This document shows, one piece after another, positions 1 to 8,835 of a stretch of 64,000 bases of DNA. The notes under the pieces were generated by a model. It did not search any database, was not told the DNA's origin, and saw only the letters and a list, made by a program, of their open reading frames with translations. Location of the stretch: NCBI GenBank assembly GCA_017305535.1, contig JAFKKN010000001.1, forward strand, positions 421,145 through 485,144, in the 5' to 3' direction. This DNA comes from Hyphomicrobiales bacterium. Lineage in GTDB: Bacteria > Pseudomonadota > Alphaproteobacteria > Rhizobiales > Xanthobacteraceae. A program made the position numbers and the translations under genes. The first letter of the stretch is position 1. Each line of letters starts with the position of its first letter.

Positions 1-1488
1 TTGCCGAAGAAGGTGCTGGTGCCGACGCGCGGCAAGATCACGCTGGCCGGCGAGGACATTCTCGCGGCCAGCGACCGGCGGCTGCGGCAACTCCGCGCCA
101 CCACCATGGCAATGATCTTTCAGGAGCCGATGACCGCGCTCAATCCGGTGGTGCCGGTCGGCAAGCAGATCGACGAAGTGCTGCGCGCGCACACCAATCT
201 CGACGCCCGCACACGGCGCGAGCGCATTCTGGCGATGATGGAACAGGTGCGGCTGCCGGACGTCACGCGCATCTTCAAGTCATATCCGCATCAGCTCTCC
301 GGCGGACAACGCCAGCGCATCATGATCGCGATGGCGCTGGTGCTCGAACCGAAACTCTTGATTGCCGACGAACCGACCACCGCGCTCGACGTCACCACGC
401 AGAAGCAGATCCTGTCGCTGATCCGCGACCTGCAACGCGACCACGGCACCGCTGTGCTGTTCATCACCCATGACATGGGCGTGGTGGCGGAAATCGCCGA
501 CCGCGTTGTGGTGATGCGCAAGGGCAAGGTGGTGGAGACCGGCGCGCTCGACGACGTGCTGCGCGCGCCGACCATGGAATACACCCGCAACCTGCTGTCG
601 TCGGTGCCGAGCCTGATCCCGCGCGCGGCGCGGCCCGCCTCCAGCGAGCCGATCGTGCTGGAAACCGAAAGCCTCGGCAAAGTCTATCGCCAGCGCTCGA
701 CGTTCGGGGCCGCGCGCGAAGTCGCCGCCGCGCAGAACGTGACGCTGACGCTGCGCAAGGGCCGCACGCTCGGCATCGTCGGGGAAAGCGGCTCGGGCAA
801 ATCCACCGTGGCGCGCTGCATCGTGCGGCTGATCGATCCGACCTCGGGCGAGGTCCGCCTCGCCGGTCAGGACATCTCGACGTTATCGCGTCCAGCATTG
901 CGGCCGCACCGCAAGCGCATCCAGATCGTGTTCCAGGACCCCTACCGCTCGCTCAATCCGCGCGTCACTGTCGGGGAGACCATCGCCGAAGGTCCGGTGA
1001 ACTACGGCGTGCCGCATGCGGAAGCGATCAAGCGCGCCGGCGAATTGCTCGAACTGGTCGACCTGCCCGCCGACGCCATCACGCGCTATCCGCATCAGTT
1101 CTCCGGCGGTCAGCGCCAGCGCATCGCGATTGCCCGCGCGCTGGCGCTCGATCCCGACGTGCTGGTGGCGGACGAAGCGGTATCGGCGCTCGACGTCTCG
1201 GTGCAGGCGCAGGTCCTCGATCTGCTCGATGAGATTCAGACGCGCCTCGGCATCGCGCTGCTGTTCATCACCCACGATCTGCGCGTCGCCGCGCAAATCT
1301 GCGACGAGGTGGTGGTGATGCAGCACGGCCGCGTCGTCGAACAAGGTCCCGCCGGCGAAATTCTCACCAATCCACAACAGGCCTACACCAAGCAGTTGCT
1401 CGAAGCCGCACCCGGCCGCCATTGGGACTTTGCGAATTTCCGACCGGTGAACGTGCAGAGTACTTTGGCCTCGCCTGGCGCAGTATAG
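1..1488 (+). CDS. Dipeptide/oligopeptide ABC transporter, fused double ATPase (5' end outside window)
   Basis: Cytoplasmic energy-coupling subunit of a peptide-type importer, with two nucleotide-binding domains fused in one chain as in YejF or GsiA. NBD1 is incomplete because the window opens inside it: its Walker A is missing, but a Q-loop (IFQEPMTALNPV), signature LSGGQRQRI (visible residue 99), Walker B LLIADE (119-124) and H-loop FITHD are present. NBD2 is complete: Walker A GESGSGKST (261-269), Q-loop VFQDPYRSLNPR, signature FSGGQRQR (367), Walker B with D391-E392, and FITHDL. The TTG at base 1 is therefore only the first visible codon. Permease and binding-protein genes would lie upstream. 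The next gene is an M81 peptidase, which would fit peptide use. The family call is firm; the substrate is not known. Confidence 0.93.
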   Translation: MPKKVLVPTRGKITLAGEDILAASDRRLRQLRATTMAMIFQEPMTALNPVVPVGKQIDEVLRAHTNLDARTRRERILAMMEQVRLPDVTRIFKSYPHQLSGGQRQRIMIAMALVLEPKLLIADEPTTALDVTTQKQILSLIRDLQRDHGTAVLFITHDMGVVAEIADRVVVMRKGKVVETGALDDVLRAPTMEYTRNLLSSVPSLIPRAARPASSEPIVLETESLGKVYRQRSTFGAAREVAAAQNVTLTLRKGRTLGIVGESGSGKSTVARCIVRLIDPTSGEVRLAGQDISTLSRPALRPHRKRIQIVFQDPYRSLNPRVTVGETIAEGPVNYGVPHAEAIKRAGELLELVDLPADAITRYPHQFSGGQRQRIAIARALALDPDVLVADEAVSALDVSVQAQVLDLLDEIQTRLGIALLFITHDLRVAAQICDEVVVMQHGRVVEQGPAGEILTNPQQAYTKQLLEAAPGRHWDFANFRPVNVQSTLASPGAV

Positions 1489-1506
1489 GTTGACGCAATC
1501 GAAGCC

Positions 1507-1584
1507 GTCACCCTTCGAGGCTCGCGGCATGCGCCGCTCGCACCTCAGGATGACGTTTCGTCGCTTGCGCTCCTCGCAATGACG
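1507..1584. repeat. Intergenic palindromic repeats, half of family A plus a family C segment
   Basis: Bases 1507-1555 hold an imperfect hairpin with arms cccttcgaggctcgc and gctcgcacctcaggatga. The same core recurs at 8758-8797 and 21080-21117. Bases 1557-1584 match 57457-57484 in 26 of 28 positions. Both lie in the gap before the M81 gene and encode nothing. They look like the dispersed palindromic repeats common between genes of Bradyrhizobiaceae. Confidence 0.75.
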
Positions 1585-1627
1585 CGACTAACGTTGTCGC
1601 TCTGCGACACTTTATCGGAATGACTTC

Positions 1628-3133
1628 ATGACACGTATTGCCGTCGGCGGCTTCCTGCACGAGACCAACACCTTCGCGCCCACCAAGGCGACCTATGCCG
1701 ATTTCGTCCATGGCGGCGGCTGGCCGGCGATGACCCACGGCTCCGACGTGTTGAAAGTGATGCGCGGCATCAATGTCGGCCTCGCCGGCTTCGTCGATGA
1801 TGCCGTGACGCGCGGCTGGGAGTTGATCCCGACGATCGCCTGCGGCGCCAGCCCCTGCGCGCACGTGACGAAGGACGCCTACGAGCGCGTCGCCAAGGAA
1901 ATGGTCGACGGCATCGCCAATGCGGGCGCGCTCGACGCGGTCTATCTCGATCTGCACGGCGCGATGGTCACCGAGCACCTCGACGACGGCGAAGGCGAGC
2001 TGCTGGCGCGCGTGCGCAAGGTGATCGGTCCGGACCTGCCGCTGGTGGTGAGCCTCGACCTGCACGCCAACGTCACGCCGGAAATGGTCGAGCACGCCGA
2101 CGCGCTGATTGCCTATCGCACCTATCCGCATGTCGACATGGCCGACACCGGCCGCGCCTCGGCAAAACATCTCGCACTGCTGCTGGAAAGCAAGCAACGC
2201 TTCGCGAAAGCCTTCCGACAGTTGCCGTTCCTGATCCCGATCAGTTGGCAATGCACCTTCGATCAACCGACGAAGGGCATCTACGACCAACTCGCGGCGC
2301 TGGAAAGCGACGCGGTGCCGACGCTGTCGTTCGCGCCGGGTTTTCCCGCCGCCGATTTCCCCGGCTGCGGCCCGACCGTGTTCGCCTATGGCCGCACGCA
2401 GGCGGATGCCGACGCGGCGGCCGATGCCGTCGCGAAACTGGTCATCGGTCACGAGGATGATTTCGACGGCAAGATTTATGCACCCGACGAAGGCGTACAA
2501 CACGCGATGCAACTGGCGAAGACTGCGCGAAAACCGATTGTGATCGCCGACACGCAGGACAATCCCGGCGCCGGCGGCGATTCCGACACCACCGGCATGC
2601 TGCGCGCGCTGGTGCGCAACAAGGCGACACGCGCCGCGACCGGTGCGATTTACGATCCCGCCTCCGCCAGGGCGGCGCACGCGGCCGGCGAAGGCGCGCG
2701 CGTGACGCTATCGCTCGGCGGCAAGTCCGGCATTCCCGGCGATGCGCCGTATGAAGCGACTTTCATCGTCGAGAAGCTTTCGGACGGCAAATTCGTCGCG
2801 CCCGGCCCCTATTACGGCGGCCGCGACATGGACATGGGGCCGTCCGCCTGTCTGCGCATCGACGATGTCCGCGTTGTGGTGTCGTCGCACAAGGCACAGC
2901 TCGCCGATCAGGCGATGTATCGCTATGTCGGCATTGAGCCGACCCAACAGGCGATCCTCGTCAACAAAAGCTCGGTGCACTTCCGCGCCGATTTTCAGCC
3001 GATCGCCGAGACGCTGCTGATCTGCGCCGCGCCGGGCGCGATGCCGGCCGACACCGCCTCGTTGCCATGGACGCGGCTGCGCCCCGGCATCCGCATCAAA
3101 CCGAACGGCCCGCCCTTCGCGCCGAAAGCCTGA
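1628..3133 (+). CDS. M81 family metallopeptidase (MlrC-like)
   Basis: Predicted zinc metallopeptidase of the M81/DUF1485 family, named after MlrC, the last enzyme of microcystin linear-peptide breakdown. The 501-residue length is typical. The N-terminus carries the family motif GGFLHETNTF (residues 7-16). The probable zinc ligands D144 and H146 sit in SLDLHANVT, and H168 in YRTYPHVD, with the 24-residue spacing expected for the family. No signal peptide is visible, so it is probably cytoplasmic. It lies 139 bases after the peptide-type ABC ATPase in the same direction, which suggests uptake and cleavage of a peptide or amide. Members are widespread in bacteria with no exposure to microcystin, so the substrate cannot be named. 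Confidence 0.88.
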   Translation: MTRIAVGGFLHETNTFAPTKATYADFVHGGGWPAMTHGSDVLKVMRGINVGLAGFVDDAVTRGWELIPTIACGASPCAHVTKDAYERVAKEMVDGIANAGALDAVYLDLHGAMVTEHLDDGEGELLARVRKVIGPDLPLVVSLDLHANVTPEMVEHADALIAYRTYPHVDMADTGRASAKHLALLLESKQRFAKAFRQLPFLIPISWQCTFDQPTKGIYDQLAALESDAVPTLSFAPGFPAADFPGCGPTVFAYGRTQADADAAADAVAKLVIGHEDDFDGKIYAPDEGVQHAMQLAKTARKPIVIADTQDNPGAGGDSDTTGMLRALVRNKATRAATGAIYDPASARAAHAAGEGARVTLSLGGKSGIPGDAPYEATFIVEKLSDGKFVAPGPYYGGRDMDMGPSACLRIDDVRVVVSSHKAQLADQAMYRYVGIEPTQQAILVNKSSVHFRADFQPIAETLLICAAPGAMPADTASLPWTRLRPGIRIKPNGPPFAPKA

Positions 3134-3227
3134 GATCACGCCCCCCTATTGATGGGCCGCAGCATGGTTAACCGTTGGTTGACAATCCTGCTCTAGCGTT
3201 GGGAACCCTTCGCGAGCGGGATTGACC

Positions 3228-4535
3228 ATGAAACGCGCGCTTTTCGTGCTGACAGCAGCCCTCTTGTCCGGAACTGTGCCGTCCTACGGCCAGACCGCCG
3301 CGCCGACGCCGGCCACCCCGGCGCCAGTCGCCAAGGAAAAACCAGCGACGCCCGCGCCGCAGGCCACAGCTCCGACGCCCGCGATCAAGACGACGAGCAA
3401 CCTGCCCGGCTCGATCGAACCCACCTTCGATCAGGGCACCGCCGGACGCCTCAAGGAAGCGATCCAGAAATATGCCGCCATTGCCGCGCACGGCGGCTGG
3501 CCCAAAATTCCCGCGGACGCAAAATTCGCGTTGGGCACCGCCGGCGCGAACGACACCCTGCTGCGCCAGCGATTGATCTCCGGCGGCGACCTCGGCGCCG
3601 ACCACGCAACGGGCGCGTTCGACGCCGAGGTGGTCGCCGCCATCAAGCGCTTCCAGACCCGGCATGGCCTTACCCAGACCGGAACGGTCGGCCCCAAGAC
3701 CATGGCCGCGCTCAACGTCCCGGTCGAGGAACGCCGCAAGCAGCTGGAAGCCTCGTTGCTGCGCACATCGGCGATCGGCTTCGGTTTTGGCACACGATTT
3801 GTCGCCGTCAACATTCCGGCCGCCTATGTCGAGGCGGTGGAGAACGACAAGGTCGTCCATCGCTATCGTGTCGTCGTCGGCAAAACGGAGAAGCCCTCGC
3901 CGACGGTTTCGGCGGAGATCACCGACATCAATCTCAATCCGCGCTGGACGGTGCCCGCGTCGATCACCAAGAACGAAATCGCCAACCACATGCGTAAGGA
4001 TCCGACTTACCTTAGTCGGATGCACATGCAGCTCTACGACGAGCGTGACGCCGTCGTCGATCCGGCCTCGGTGAACTGGAATGCCGACAAGGCACCGGGC
4101 GTCATCGTGCGTCAGGATCCCGGACCGTGGAACGCGCTGGGCGAACTGAAGATCAATATGCCCAACGCTTACGCCGTCTACATGCACGACACCAATCAGC
4201 GCAGCCTGCTGAGCCGCGACTATCGCTTCGATTCCCACGGCTGCGTTCGCGTCGATCAGGTGCGCGATCTCGCGACGTGGCTGTTGCAGGACACGCCCGG
4301 ATGGGATCGCGCCAAGATCGACTTCGCGATCGCGAGCGGCGAGCGCCAGAGCGTCGCGCTGGCGAAGAAGGTGCCGGTGGCATGGATCTACCTCACCGGA
4401 TGGATGACGCGCGACGGCGTTGTCCATTTCAGGGATGACGTCTACGATCAGGACGACCAGTTGCTGGACGCGACCGCCGAGGAGAAAGCATTCTTCGAGC
4501 AGGCCCAGCGTAACTCCGACAAGAGCACGAACTAA
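3228..4535 (+). CDS. Secreted L,D-transpeptidase, YkuD domain with peptidoglycan-binding domain
   Basis: Periplasmic enzyme that would form or exchange L,D (3-3 or lipoprotein-type) crosslinks in peptidoglycan. A signal peptide (MKRALFVLTAALLSGTVPSYG) is followed by a Pro/Ala-rich linker to about residue 55, a PG_binding_1 domain (LRQRL...IKRFQTRHGL...TVGPKTMAALN, about 105-165), then the YkuD domain starting at RFVAVNIPAAYVEAV. The catalytic motif is complete: H320 and S336-H337-G338-C339, followed by VRV. Total length is 435 residues. The ATG at 3228 is chosen over an in-frame TTG at 3222 because the GAGCGGG stretch is correctly spaced for it. It stands alone, with a lysoplasmalogenase-like gene 63 bases downstream. 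Confidence 0.93.
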   Translation: MKRALFVLTAALLSGTVPSYGQTAAPTPATPAPVAKEKPATPAPQATAPTPAIKTTSNLPGSIEPTFDQGTAGRLKEAIQKYAAIAAHGGWPKIPADAKFALGTAGANDTLLRQRLISGGDLGADHATGAFDAEVVAAIKRFQTRHGLTQTGTVGPKTMAALNVPVEERRKQLEASLLRTSAIGFGFGTRFVAVNIPAAYVEAVENDKVVHRYRVVVGKTEKPSPTVSAEITDINLNPRWTVPASITKNEIANHMRKDPTYLSRMHMQLYDERDAVVDPASVNWNADKAPGVIVRQDPGPWNALGELKINMPNAYAVYMHDTNQRSLLSRDYRFDSHGCVRVDQVRDLATWLLQDTPGWDRAKIDFAIASGERQSVALAKKVPVAWIYLTGWMTRDGVVHFRDDVYDQDDQLLDATAEEKAFFEQAQRNSDKSTN

Positions 4536-4598
4536 GGTCGGCAACACGAACGACGCCGGCAAAGCATCGCCGCATCGAACGCAGGACAACACCCGGCC

Positions 4599-5273
4599 AT
4601 GATGCCTTTCTCCGGCGGCGTCGGACATCTCGACAACATCGCGCTGCTGATTTCGCTGGCCGCTGCCGTTCTTTATTTGCTCATGCTGGGGCGAGGAACG
4701 TCATGGTGGCTCTCGGTCGCTAAAACGTTATCGACCTCTTTGCTTGCGATCATCGCATGGCGTATGGGCGGGCCTGCCTTGCTTGTCGCAGGGTTGGCAC
4801 TGAGCGCCCTCGGCGATCTGTTCCTGTCACGCGACGGCGAAAAAGCCTTCATCAGCGGGCTGGTCAGCTTCCTCGTCGCACACGTCGCCTACATCGTGTT
4901 ATTCGCCAGCATCGGGCAAGGCCCGGCGGTGCTTCTGTCCATGCCGCTCATGCTGGCCGCGATGGGCTTGATCGCGGCCAGTCTGGCGCTGCTTCGGATC
5001 ATCTTGCGGCACGTCTCCGGCGAGCTGCGGCTGCCGGTGATGGTCTATTGCGCGGCGCTGGTGCTGATGGGGCTGACGGCTTTTGCCACCGAACGATCGC
5101 TGCTGATCGCCGGCGCGATGATGTTCGTGGTCTCGGATGCGATCCTGGCGTGGGAGAAATTCGTCGAGCCCGTCGCATCCCCGCGCAAGCCGCCGATGCG
5201 GCTCGCGGTCTGGGTGCTTTACTATGCCGCGCAGGTCACATTCCTGCTTGCCTTCATCCCCGCCGGCACCTAA
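4599..5273 (+). CDS. Lysoplasmalogenase-like integral membrane protein (YhhN/TMEM86 family)
   Basis: Inner-membrane protein of the YhhN/TMEM86 family. Characterised animal members cleave the vinyl-ether bond of lysoplasmalogens. The bacterial role is poorly defined. The 224 residues form about seven or eight hydrophobic helices. Family hallmarks are seen: a Lys before helix 2 (SVAKTLSTSLLA), LSALGDLFLS with the conserved Asp, FISGLVSFLVAHVAYI, and a late GAMMFVVSDAILAW. Two ATGs stand in tandem at 4599 and 4602, and either could be used. It follows the L,D-transpeptidase by 63 bases in the same direction, so the two may be cotranscribed as envelope-maintenance genes. I am confident of the family and not of the reaction in this organism. 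Confidence 0.85.
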   Translation: MMPFSGGVGHLDNIALLISLAAAVLYLLMLGRGTSWWLSVAKTLSTSLLAIIAWRMGGPALLVAGLALSALGDLFLSRDGEKAFISGLVSFLVAHVAYIVLFASIGQGPAVLLSMPLMLAAMGLIAASLALLRIILRHVSGELRLPVMVYCAALVLMGLTAFATERSLLIAGAMMFVVSDAILAWEKFVEPVASPRKPPMRLAVWVLYYAAQVTFLLAFIPAGT

Positions 5274-5318
5274 CGGCGGATACAGCCCGGCGCATGGATG
5301 TTTTGCGCAGAGACGGTT

Positions 5319-5351
5319 GCTTTTCTTTTCTAAGTCCTTGAAAAGAAAAGC
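5319..5351. other. Perfect 12-bp inverted repeat just upstream of tRNA-Leu
   Basis: Bases 5319-5330 (gcttttcttttc) and 5340-5351 are exact reverse complements around a 9-base loop, ending two bases before the mature tRNA 5' end. The arms are purine/pyrimidine-pure and AT-rich, unlike the surrounding DNA. No T-run follows, so an ordinary intrinsic terminator is unlikely. Confidence 0.7.
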
Positions 5352-5353
5352 AG

Positions 5354-5442
5354 GCGGGCGTGGCGAAATTGGTAGACGCAACGGACTTAAAATCCGTAGG
5401 GCCGCAAGGCCTGTACCGGTTCGATTCCGGTCGCCCGCACCA
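5354..5442 (+). tRNA. tRNA-Leu (anticodon TAA)
   Basis: An 89-base leucine tRNA with an encoded CCA end. The acceptor stem gcgggcg (5354-5360) pairs with cgcccgc (5432-5438). The D-arm region reads tggcgaaattggtagacgca. The anticodon stem acgga/tccgt encloses the loop cttaaaa with anticodon TAA at 5388-5390. A long variable arm (gggccgcaaggcctg) marks it as class II. The T arm is ccggttcgattccgg, and the discriminator is A5439. It reads UUA, a rare codon in this GC-rich genome. Confidence 0.97.
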
Positions 5443-5462
5443 TTACCCGTCTCAAATCGCCG

Positions 5463-5768
5463 CTATCGCCAGCCGCCGTAGGCGCGGCGGCCGTAATAGC
5501 CGTGACGGTAATGACGATACGGCCCGCCACCGTAGTAGCCATAACGCGGCGCGCCGTAGCCATATCCATAGGAACGGTAGACGTTCGGCCGCCACCAGCA
5601 TCGGCCCCAGTCGTTGCAGACCCAGCGGACCTGATCGACGCCGGCCGGCGCCGACACCGCTGGCGCCAGCGTCATGGCGCTGGCGGATGGTGCGGTCGAC
5701 AGGCCAAAGGTTGCGGCAACGGCGAAAGCCGCCGCACCGCTGGTCAGGATATTCTTGATCGAAGACAT
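5463..5768 (-). CDS. Small exported Gly/Tyr/Arg-rich protein
   Basis: A protein of about 101 residues with an N-terminal signal peptide (MSSIKNILTSGAAAFAVAATF..., probable cleavage after SASA) and a short mature chain. The mature part contains VRWVCNDWGRCWWRPN, with two Cys and many aromatics, then a tail of tyrosine, glycine, histidine and arginine (YGYGYGAPRYGYYGG...). I know of similar short exported proteins in Bradyrhizobium-type genomes but no function. The start at 5768 is set by a GGAGG six bases upstream; an in-frame ATG at 5795 has no such site. It is transcribed towards the tRNA-Leu gene, and the two 3' ends are 20 bases apart. It could be a surface or matrix component, but this is a guess from composition. 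Confidence 0.75.
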   Translation of the reverse strand: MSSIKNILTSGAAAFAVAATFGLSTAPSASAMTLAPAVSAPAGVDQVRWVCNDWGRCWWRPNVYRSYGYGYGAPRYGYYGGGPYRHYRHGYYGRRAYGGWR

Positions 5769-5795
5769 GGTCGCCTCCATTGAAAGTGTAACCAC

Positions 5796-6126
5796 CTTCT
5801 AAATGATAGCGGTTGAAGCGGTGCTGAACCTGCTGTTGCCGGACATTCATCCGGAGACGGACAAGGCGCGGCAGGACCGCCTCATGATTGCGAAAGGCAG
5901 CCCTCGTCGCAGCATCGATGTCCATCCGCGATGATCGCGGCTTGCGCCGCCAAGGCCGCCAAGCGTGGAGCAGCCATGAATGACGCGACCGCCCATTCAC
6001 TTGACCGTCGCGAAGGCGCGACCGAAGATACATCTCGCACAGTGCTCGGACCCGGCGCCCAACGGCGACGGTTCCCATGCATCCGCGCCCGCCGCAGGCC
6101 AAAATCACAGACGAACGGAAACACCC
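5796..6126. other. Gap without a convincing gene
   Basis: About 330 bases between the divergent small exported protein and the M20 gene. Short open frames exist on both strands, but none has a ribosome-binding site plus protein-like composition. The promoters of both flanking genes must lie here. I could not pick out a convincing -35/-10 pair. Confidence 0.5.
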
Positions 6127-7293
6127 ATGCCCACCATCGAGCGTATTGAAGGCTATGCCGACGAACTGACCGCGATCCGCCGCGATCTGCATGCCCATCC
6201 CGAAATCGGCTTCGAGGAAAAGCGCACCTCCGGCATCGTCGCCGAAAAGCTGGCGCAATGGGGCATCGAGGTGCATCGCGGGCTCGGCGGCACCGGCGTC
6301 GTCGGCGTGCTCAAGGGCAACGGCAAAGGCAATAAGCGGATCGGCCTGCGCGCCGACATGGACGCGCTGCCGATGGAGGAAAACACCAATCTGCCGTGGC
6401 GCTCGACGATTCCCGGCCGCTTCCATGGCTGCGGCCACGACGGTCACACCACCATCCTGCTCGGCACCGCGCGCTATCTCGCCGAAACCAAGAACTTCGA
6501 CGGCACCGTGCATTTCATCTTCCAGCCGGCCGAGGAAGGGCTCGGCGGCGCGCGCGCCATGCTCAAGGATGGACTGTTCGAGAAATTTCCGTGCGACGAA
6601 ATCTACGGCATTCATAACGCGCCGGACCTCAAGCACGGCGAGTTGGTGATCTCGCCCGGCCCCAGCATGGCGAGCGCGGATTTCTTCGACATCACCATCA
6701 CCGGCTTCGGCGCGCACGGCGCGATGCCGGAGCGTTCGCGCGATCCGGTGGTGATCGCGATGAATCTCGGGCAGGCGCTGCAAAGCATCGTCAGCCGCAA
6801 CGTCGATCCGCTGCACGCCGCGGTGCTTTCGATCACGCAGATTCATGCCGGCTCCGCCTACAACGTCATTCCGAACGAAGCCACCCTCGCCGGCACTGTC
6901 CGCACCTTCGACCAGCCCACCCGCATGCAAATCCGCGAGCGCATGAAGACCATCGCCGCCGGCATGGCGCAGGCGTTCGGCGTGGAGATCAAGGTCGAGA
7001 TCCGCGACATCTTCAGCGTGCTGATCAATACCGAGGAACATTCCAAGGTGGTGTACGACGTCGCGCGCACCGTGCTCGATCCCAAGAACGTCGCCATCAA
7101 GGAAACGCCGCGCATGGGCAGCGAGGATTTCGCCGACATGCTGCTGGCGGTGCCGGGCGCTTACTTCTGGCTCGGCCACGACGGCTCGGTACCGGTGCAC
7201 AATCCGGGCTTCACCCTCGACGACAAGATTTTGCCGGTCGGCGCCAGCATGTTCGCGCGCATCATCGAGACGCGACTGCCGGTGTCGGCATGA
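6127..7293 (+). CDS. M20D amidohydrolase (hippurate hydrolase / N-acyl amino acid hydrolase type)
   Basis: Cytoplasmic di-metal amidohydrolase of 388 residues that would release an amino acid or amine from an N-acyl or amide substrate. Visible hallmarks are RRDLHAHPEIGFEE near residue 20, the metal motif HGCGHDGH (100-107), PAEEGLGGARAM with the catalytic E136 and bridging E137, and the C-terminal RMGSEDFADML with GAYFWLGHDG. The ATG at 6127 is preferred over upstream in-frame codons because family similarity starts there. Its TGA overlaps the ATG of the amidase gene (ATGA at 7290), so the two are translationally coupled. An amidohydrolase and an amidase in one transcript imply a shared amide substrate, which I cannot name. 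Confidence 0.93.
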   Translation: MPTIERIEGYADELTAIRRDLHAHPEIGFEEKRTSGIVAEKLAQWGIEVHRGLGGTGVVGVLKGNGKGNKRIGLRADMDALPMEENTNLPWRSTIPGRFHGCGHDGHTTILLGTARYLAETKNFDGTVHFIFQPAEEGLGGARAMLKDGLFEKFPCDEIYGIHNAPDLKHGELVISPGPSMASADFFDITITGFGAHGAMPERSRDPVVIAMNLGQALQSIVSRNVDPLHAAVLSITQIHAGSAYNVIPNEATLAGTVRTFDQPTRMQIRERMKTIAAGMAQAFGVEIKVEIRDIFSVLINTEEHSKVVYDVARTVLDPKNVAIKETPRMGSEDFADMLLAVPGAYFWLGHDGSVPVHNPGFTLDDKILPVGASMFARIIETRLPVSA

Positions 7294-8684
7294 CGGCACT
7301 GCACGACCTAAGCGCCGTCGAACTGCTCGCCGGCTATCACGGCAAGCAGTTCTCGCCAAGCGAAGTGCTTGAGGATGTCCTCGCGCATGTCGCCAGATGG
7401 GAGCCTCATATCCACGCGCTCTATGCGTTCGATCCGGACGGCGCGCGCGTGGTGGCAAAAGCATCCACCGAGCGCTGGCGCAAGGGCGAGCCGATCGGCT
7501 CGCTCGACGGCGTGCCGATCACCATCAAGGAAAACATCGCCACACAAGGCGTGCCGGTGCCGCTTGGCGCGGCGACCACGACGCTGACGCCCGCGCCCGT
7601 CGATGCGCCGCAAGCGGCGCGCGTGCGCGAAGCCGGCGCGGTGATCTTCTCCAAGACCACGATGCCGGACTACGGCATGTTGTCGTCGGGCCTTTCCAGC
7701 TTCCATCCCCTCACCCGCAATCCGTGGGACGTGCGGATGAATCCCGGCGGCTCCAGCGCCGGCGCCGGCGCGGCCGGTGGTGCTGGATATGGTCCGCTGC
7801 ATCTCGGCACCGACATCGGCGGCTCGGTGCGTCTGCCCGCCTGCTGGTGCGGCATCTTTGCGCTAAAGCCGAGCCTCGGCCGCGTGCCGATCGATCCGCC
7901 CTATGTCGGCCGCGTCACAGGCCCGATGACCCGCACCGTGGATGACGCTGCGCTGTTGATGAGCGTGCTGTCGCAACTGGATTGGCGAGACGGCATGAGC
8001 CTGCCGTCCGCCGATATCGATTGGCCCGCGCTCGATACGTCGTTGAAGGGTAAGCGCATCGGCCTGTTGCTCGATCTCGGTTTCGGCGACAAGCTGGAAG
8101 ACGAAGTGCGGGCCACGATGACGGCCGCCGCCCGCGCGTTCGAATCCGCAGGCGCATCGGTGCGCGAAGTCTCTGGCGTCATCACCCGCGAAACACTCGA
8201 CGGGCTCGACGCCTTCTGGCGCGCGCGCTCATGGGACGACCTGTCGAAGATGCCGCCCGAGGTCCGCGCCAAGGCGTTACCTTACATCTATCAATGGGCG
8301 GAAGGCGGCGCGAAACTTTCCGGCGTCGACGTGGTGCGCGGCTTCAACGCCACCATGACGATCCGCGCCGCGGCGGCGCAACTGTTCGCCGATCTCGATT
8401 ATGTCATTTCGCCGGTGTCGCCGGTGGTGAAGTTCCGCGCCGAACTCGCAGCCCCGCGCAACGATCCGCAAAAGCCGTTCGAGCACATCATCTACACGGT
8501 GCCGTGGAACATGGCGGAAAATCCGGCGGCGTCGATCAACGGCGGCTATGACGCAGACGGCTTCCCGATCGGCGTGCAGATCATCGGCCGCCGCTTCGAC
8601 GATCTCGGCGTGCTGCGGATGGCGAAAGCATTCGAAGGTCTTCGCGGCCCGCAGAAACCGTGGCCGGCACCGCCAACCAACTGA
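7290..8684 (+). CDS. Amidase (amidase-signature family)
   Basis: Amidase-signature enzyme of 464 residues. The Ser-cisSer-Lys triad is visible: K80 in GVPITIKEN, S155 in GGSSAGAGAAGG and S179 in GTDIGGSVRLPA. The usual glycine/serine-rich signature runs from about 150 to 185. The C-terminal half carries NPAASINGGYDADGFPIGVQIIG, typical of GatA-like stand-alone amidases. It overlaps the M20 gene by four bases and is followed by a repeat-containing gap and a crotonase. It is not likely to be the true GatA of the tRNA amidotransferase, because no gatB or gatC is adjacent. Substrate unknown. Confidence 0.92.
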   Translation: MTALHDLSAVELLAGYHGKQFSPSEVLEDVLAHVARWEPHIHALYAFDPDGARVVAKASTERWRKGEPIGSLDGVPITIKENIATQGVPVPLGAATTTLTPAPVDAPQAARVREAGAVIFSKTTMPDYGMLSSGLSSFHPLTRNPWDVRMNPGGSSAGAGAAGGAGYGPLHLGTDIGGSVRLPACWCGIFALKPSLGRVPIDPPYVGRVTGPMTRTVDDAALLMSVLSQLDWRDGMSLPSADIDWPALDTSLKGKRIGLLLDLGFGDKLEDEVRATMTAAARAFESAGASVREVSGVITRETLDGLDAFWRARSWDDLSKMPPEVRAKALPYIYQWAEGGAKLSGVDVVRGFNATMTIRAAAAQLFADLDYVISPVSPVVKFRAELAAPRNDPQKPFEHIIYTVPWNMAENPAASINGGYDADGFPIGVQIIGRRFDDLGVLRMAKAFEGLRGPQKPWPAPPTN

Positions 8685-8692
8685 GCTGGCCC

Positions 8693-8797
8693 CGTCATCC
8701 TGAGGCGGCGGCGCGAAGCGGCGCCCTCGAAAGATGAACGGCCAAACATCGCAACATCATCCTTCGAGGTTCGCTGCGCTCGCACCTCAGGATGACG
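8693..8797. repeat. Family A palindromic repeat, two hairpins
   Basis: Two imperfect hairpins in tandem. The first starts gtcatcctgagg and closes with ccctcgaaagatga; the second (8758-8797) runs catccttcgagg to cctcaggatgacg. The layout matches 21017-21118, and the second half matches 1507-1555. It separates the amidase from the crotonase gene. Confidence 0.8.
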
Positions 8798-8835
8798 ACA
8801 ACACATTCGAACGAAAATCCAACAGAGGACTCTCC

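Noticed and set aside
5354-5442. tRNA-Leu as the attachment site of an integrated island
   Set aside because: No integrase and no direct copy of the tRNA 3' end is seen within the window on either side.
5452-7464. Open frame of about 670 codons on the minus strand
   Set aside because: It runs opposite the M20 gene and through the small exported-protein gene in a different frame; there is no ribosome site and no recognisable motif.
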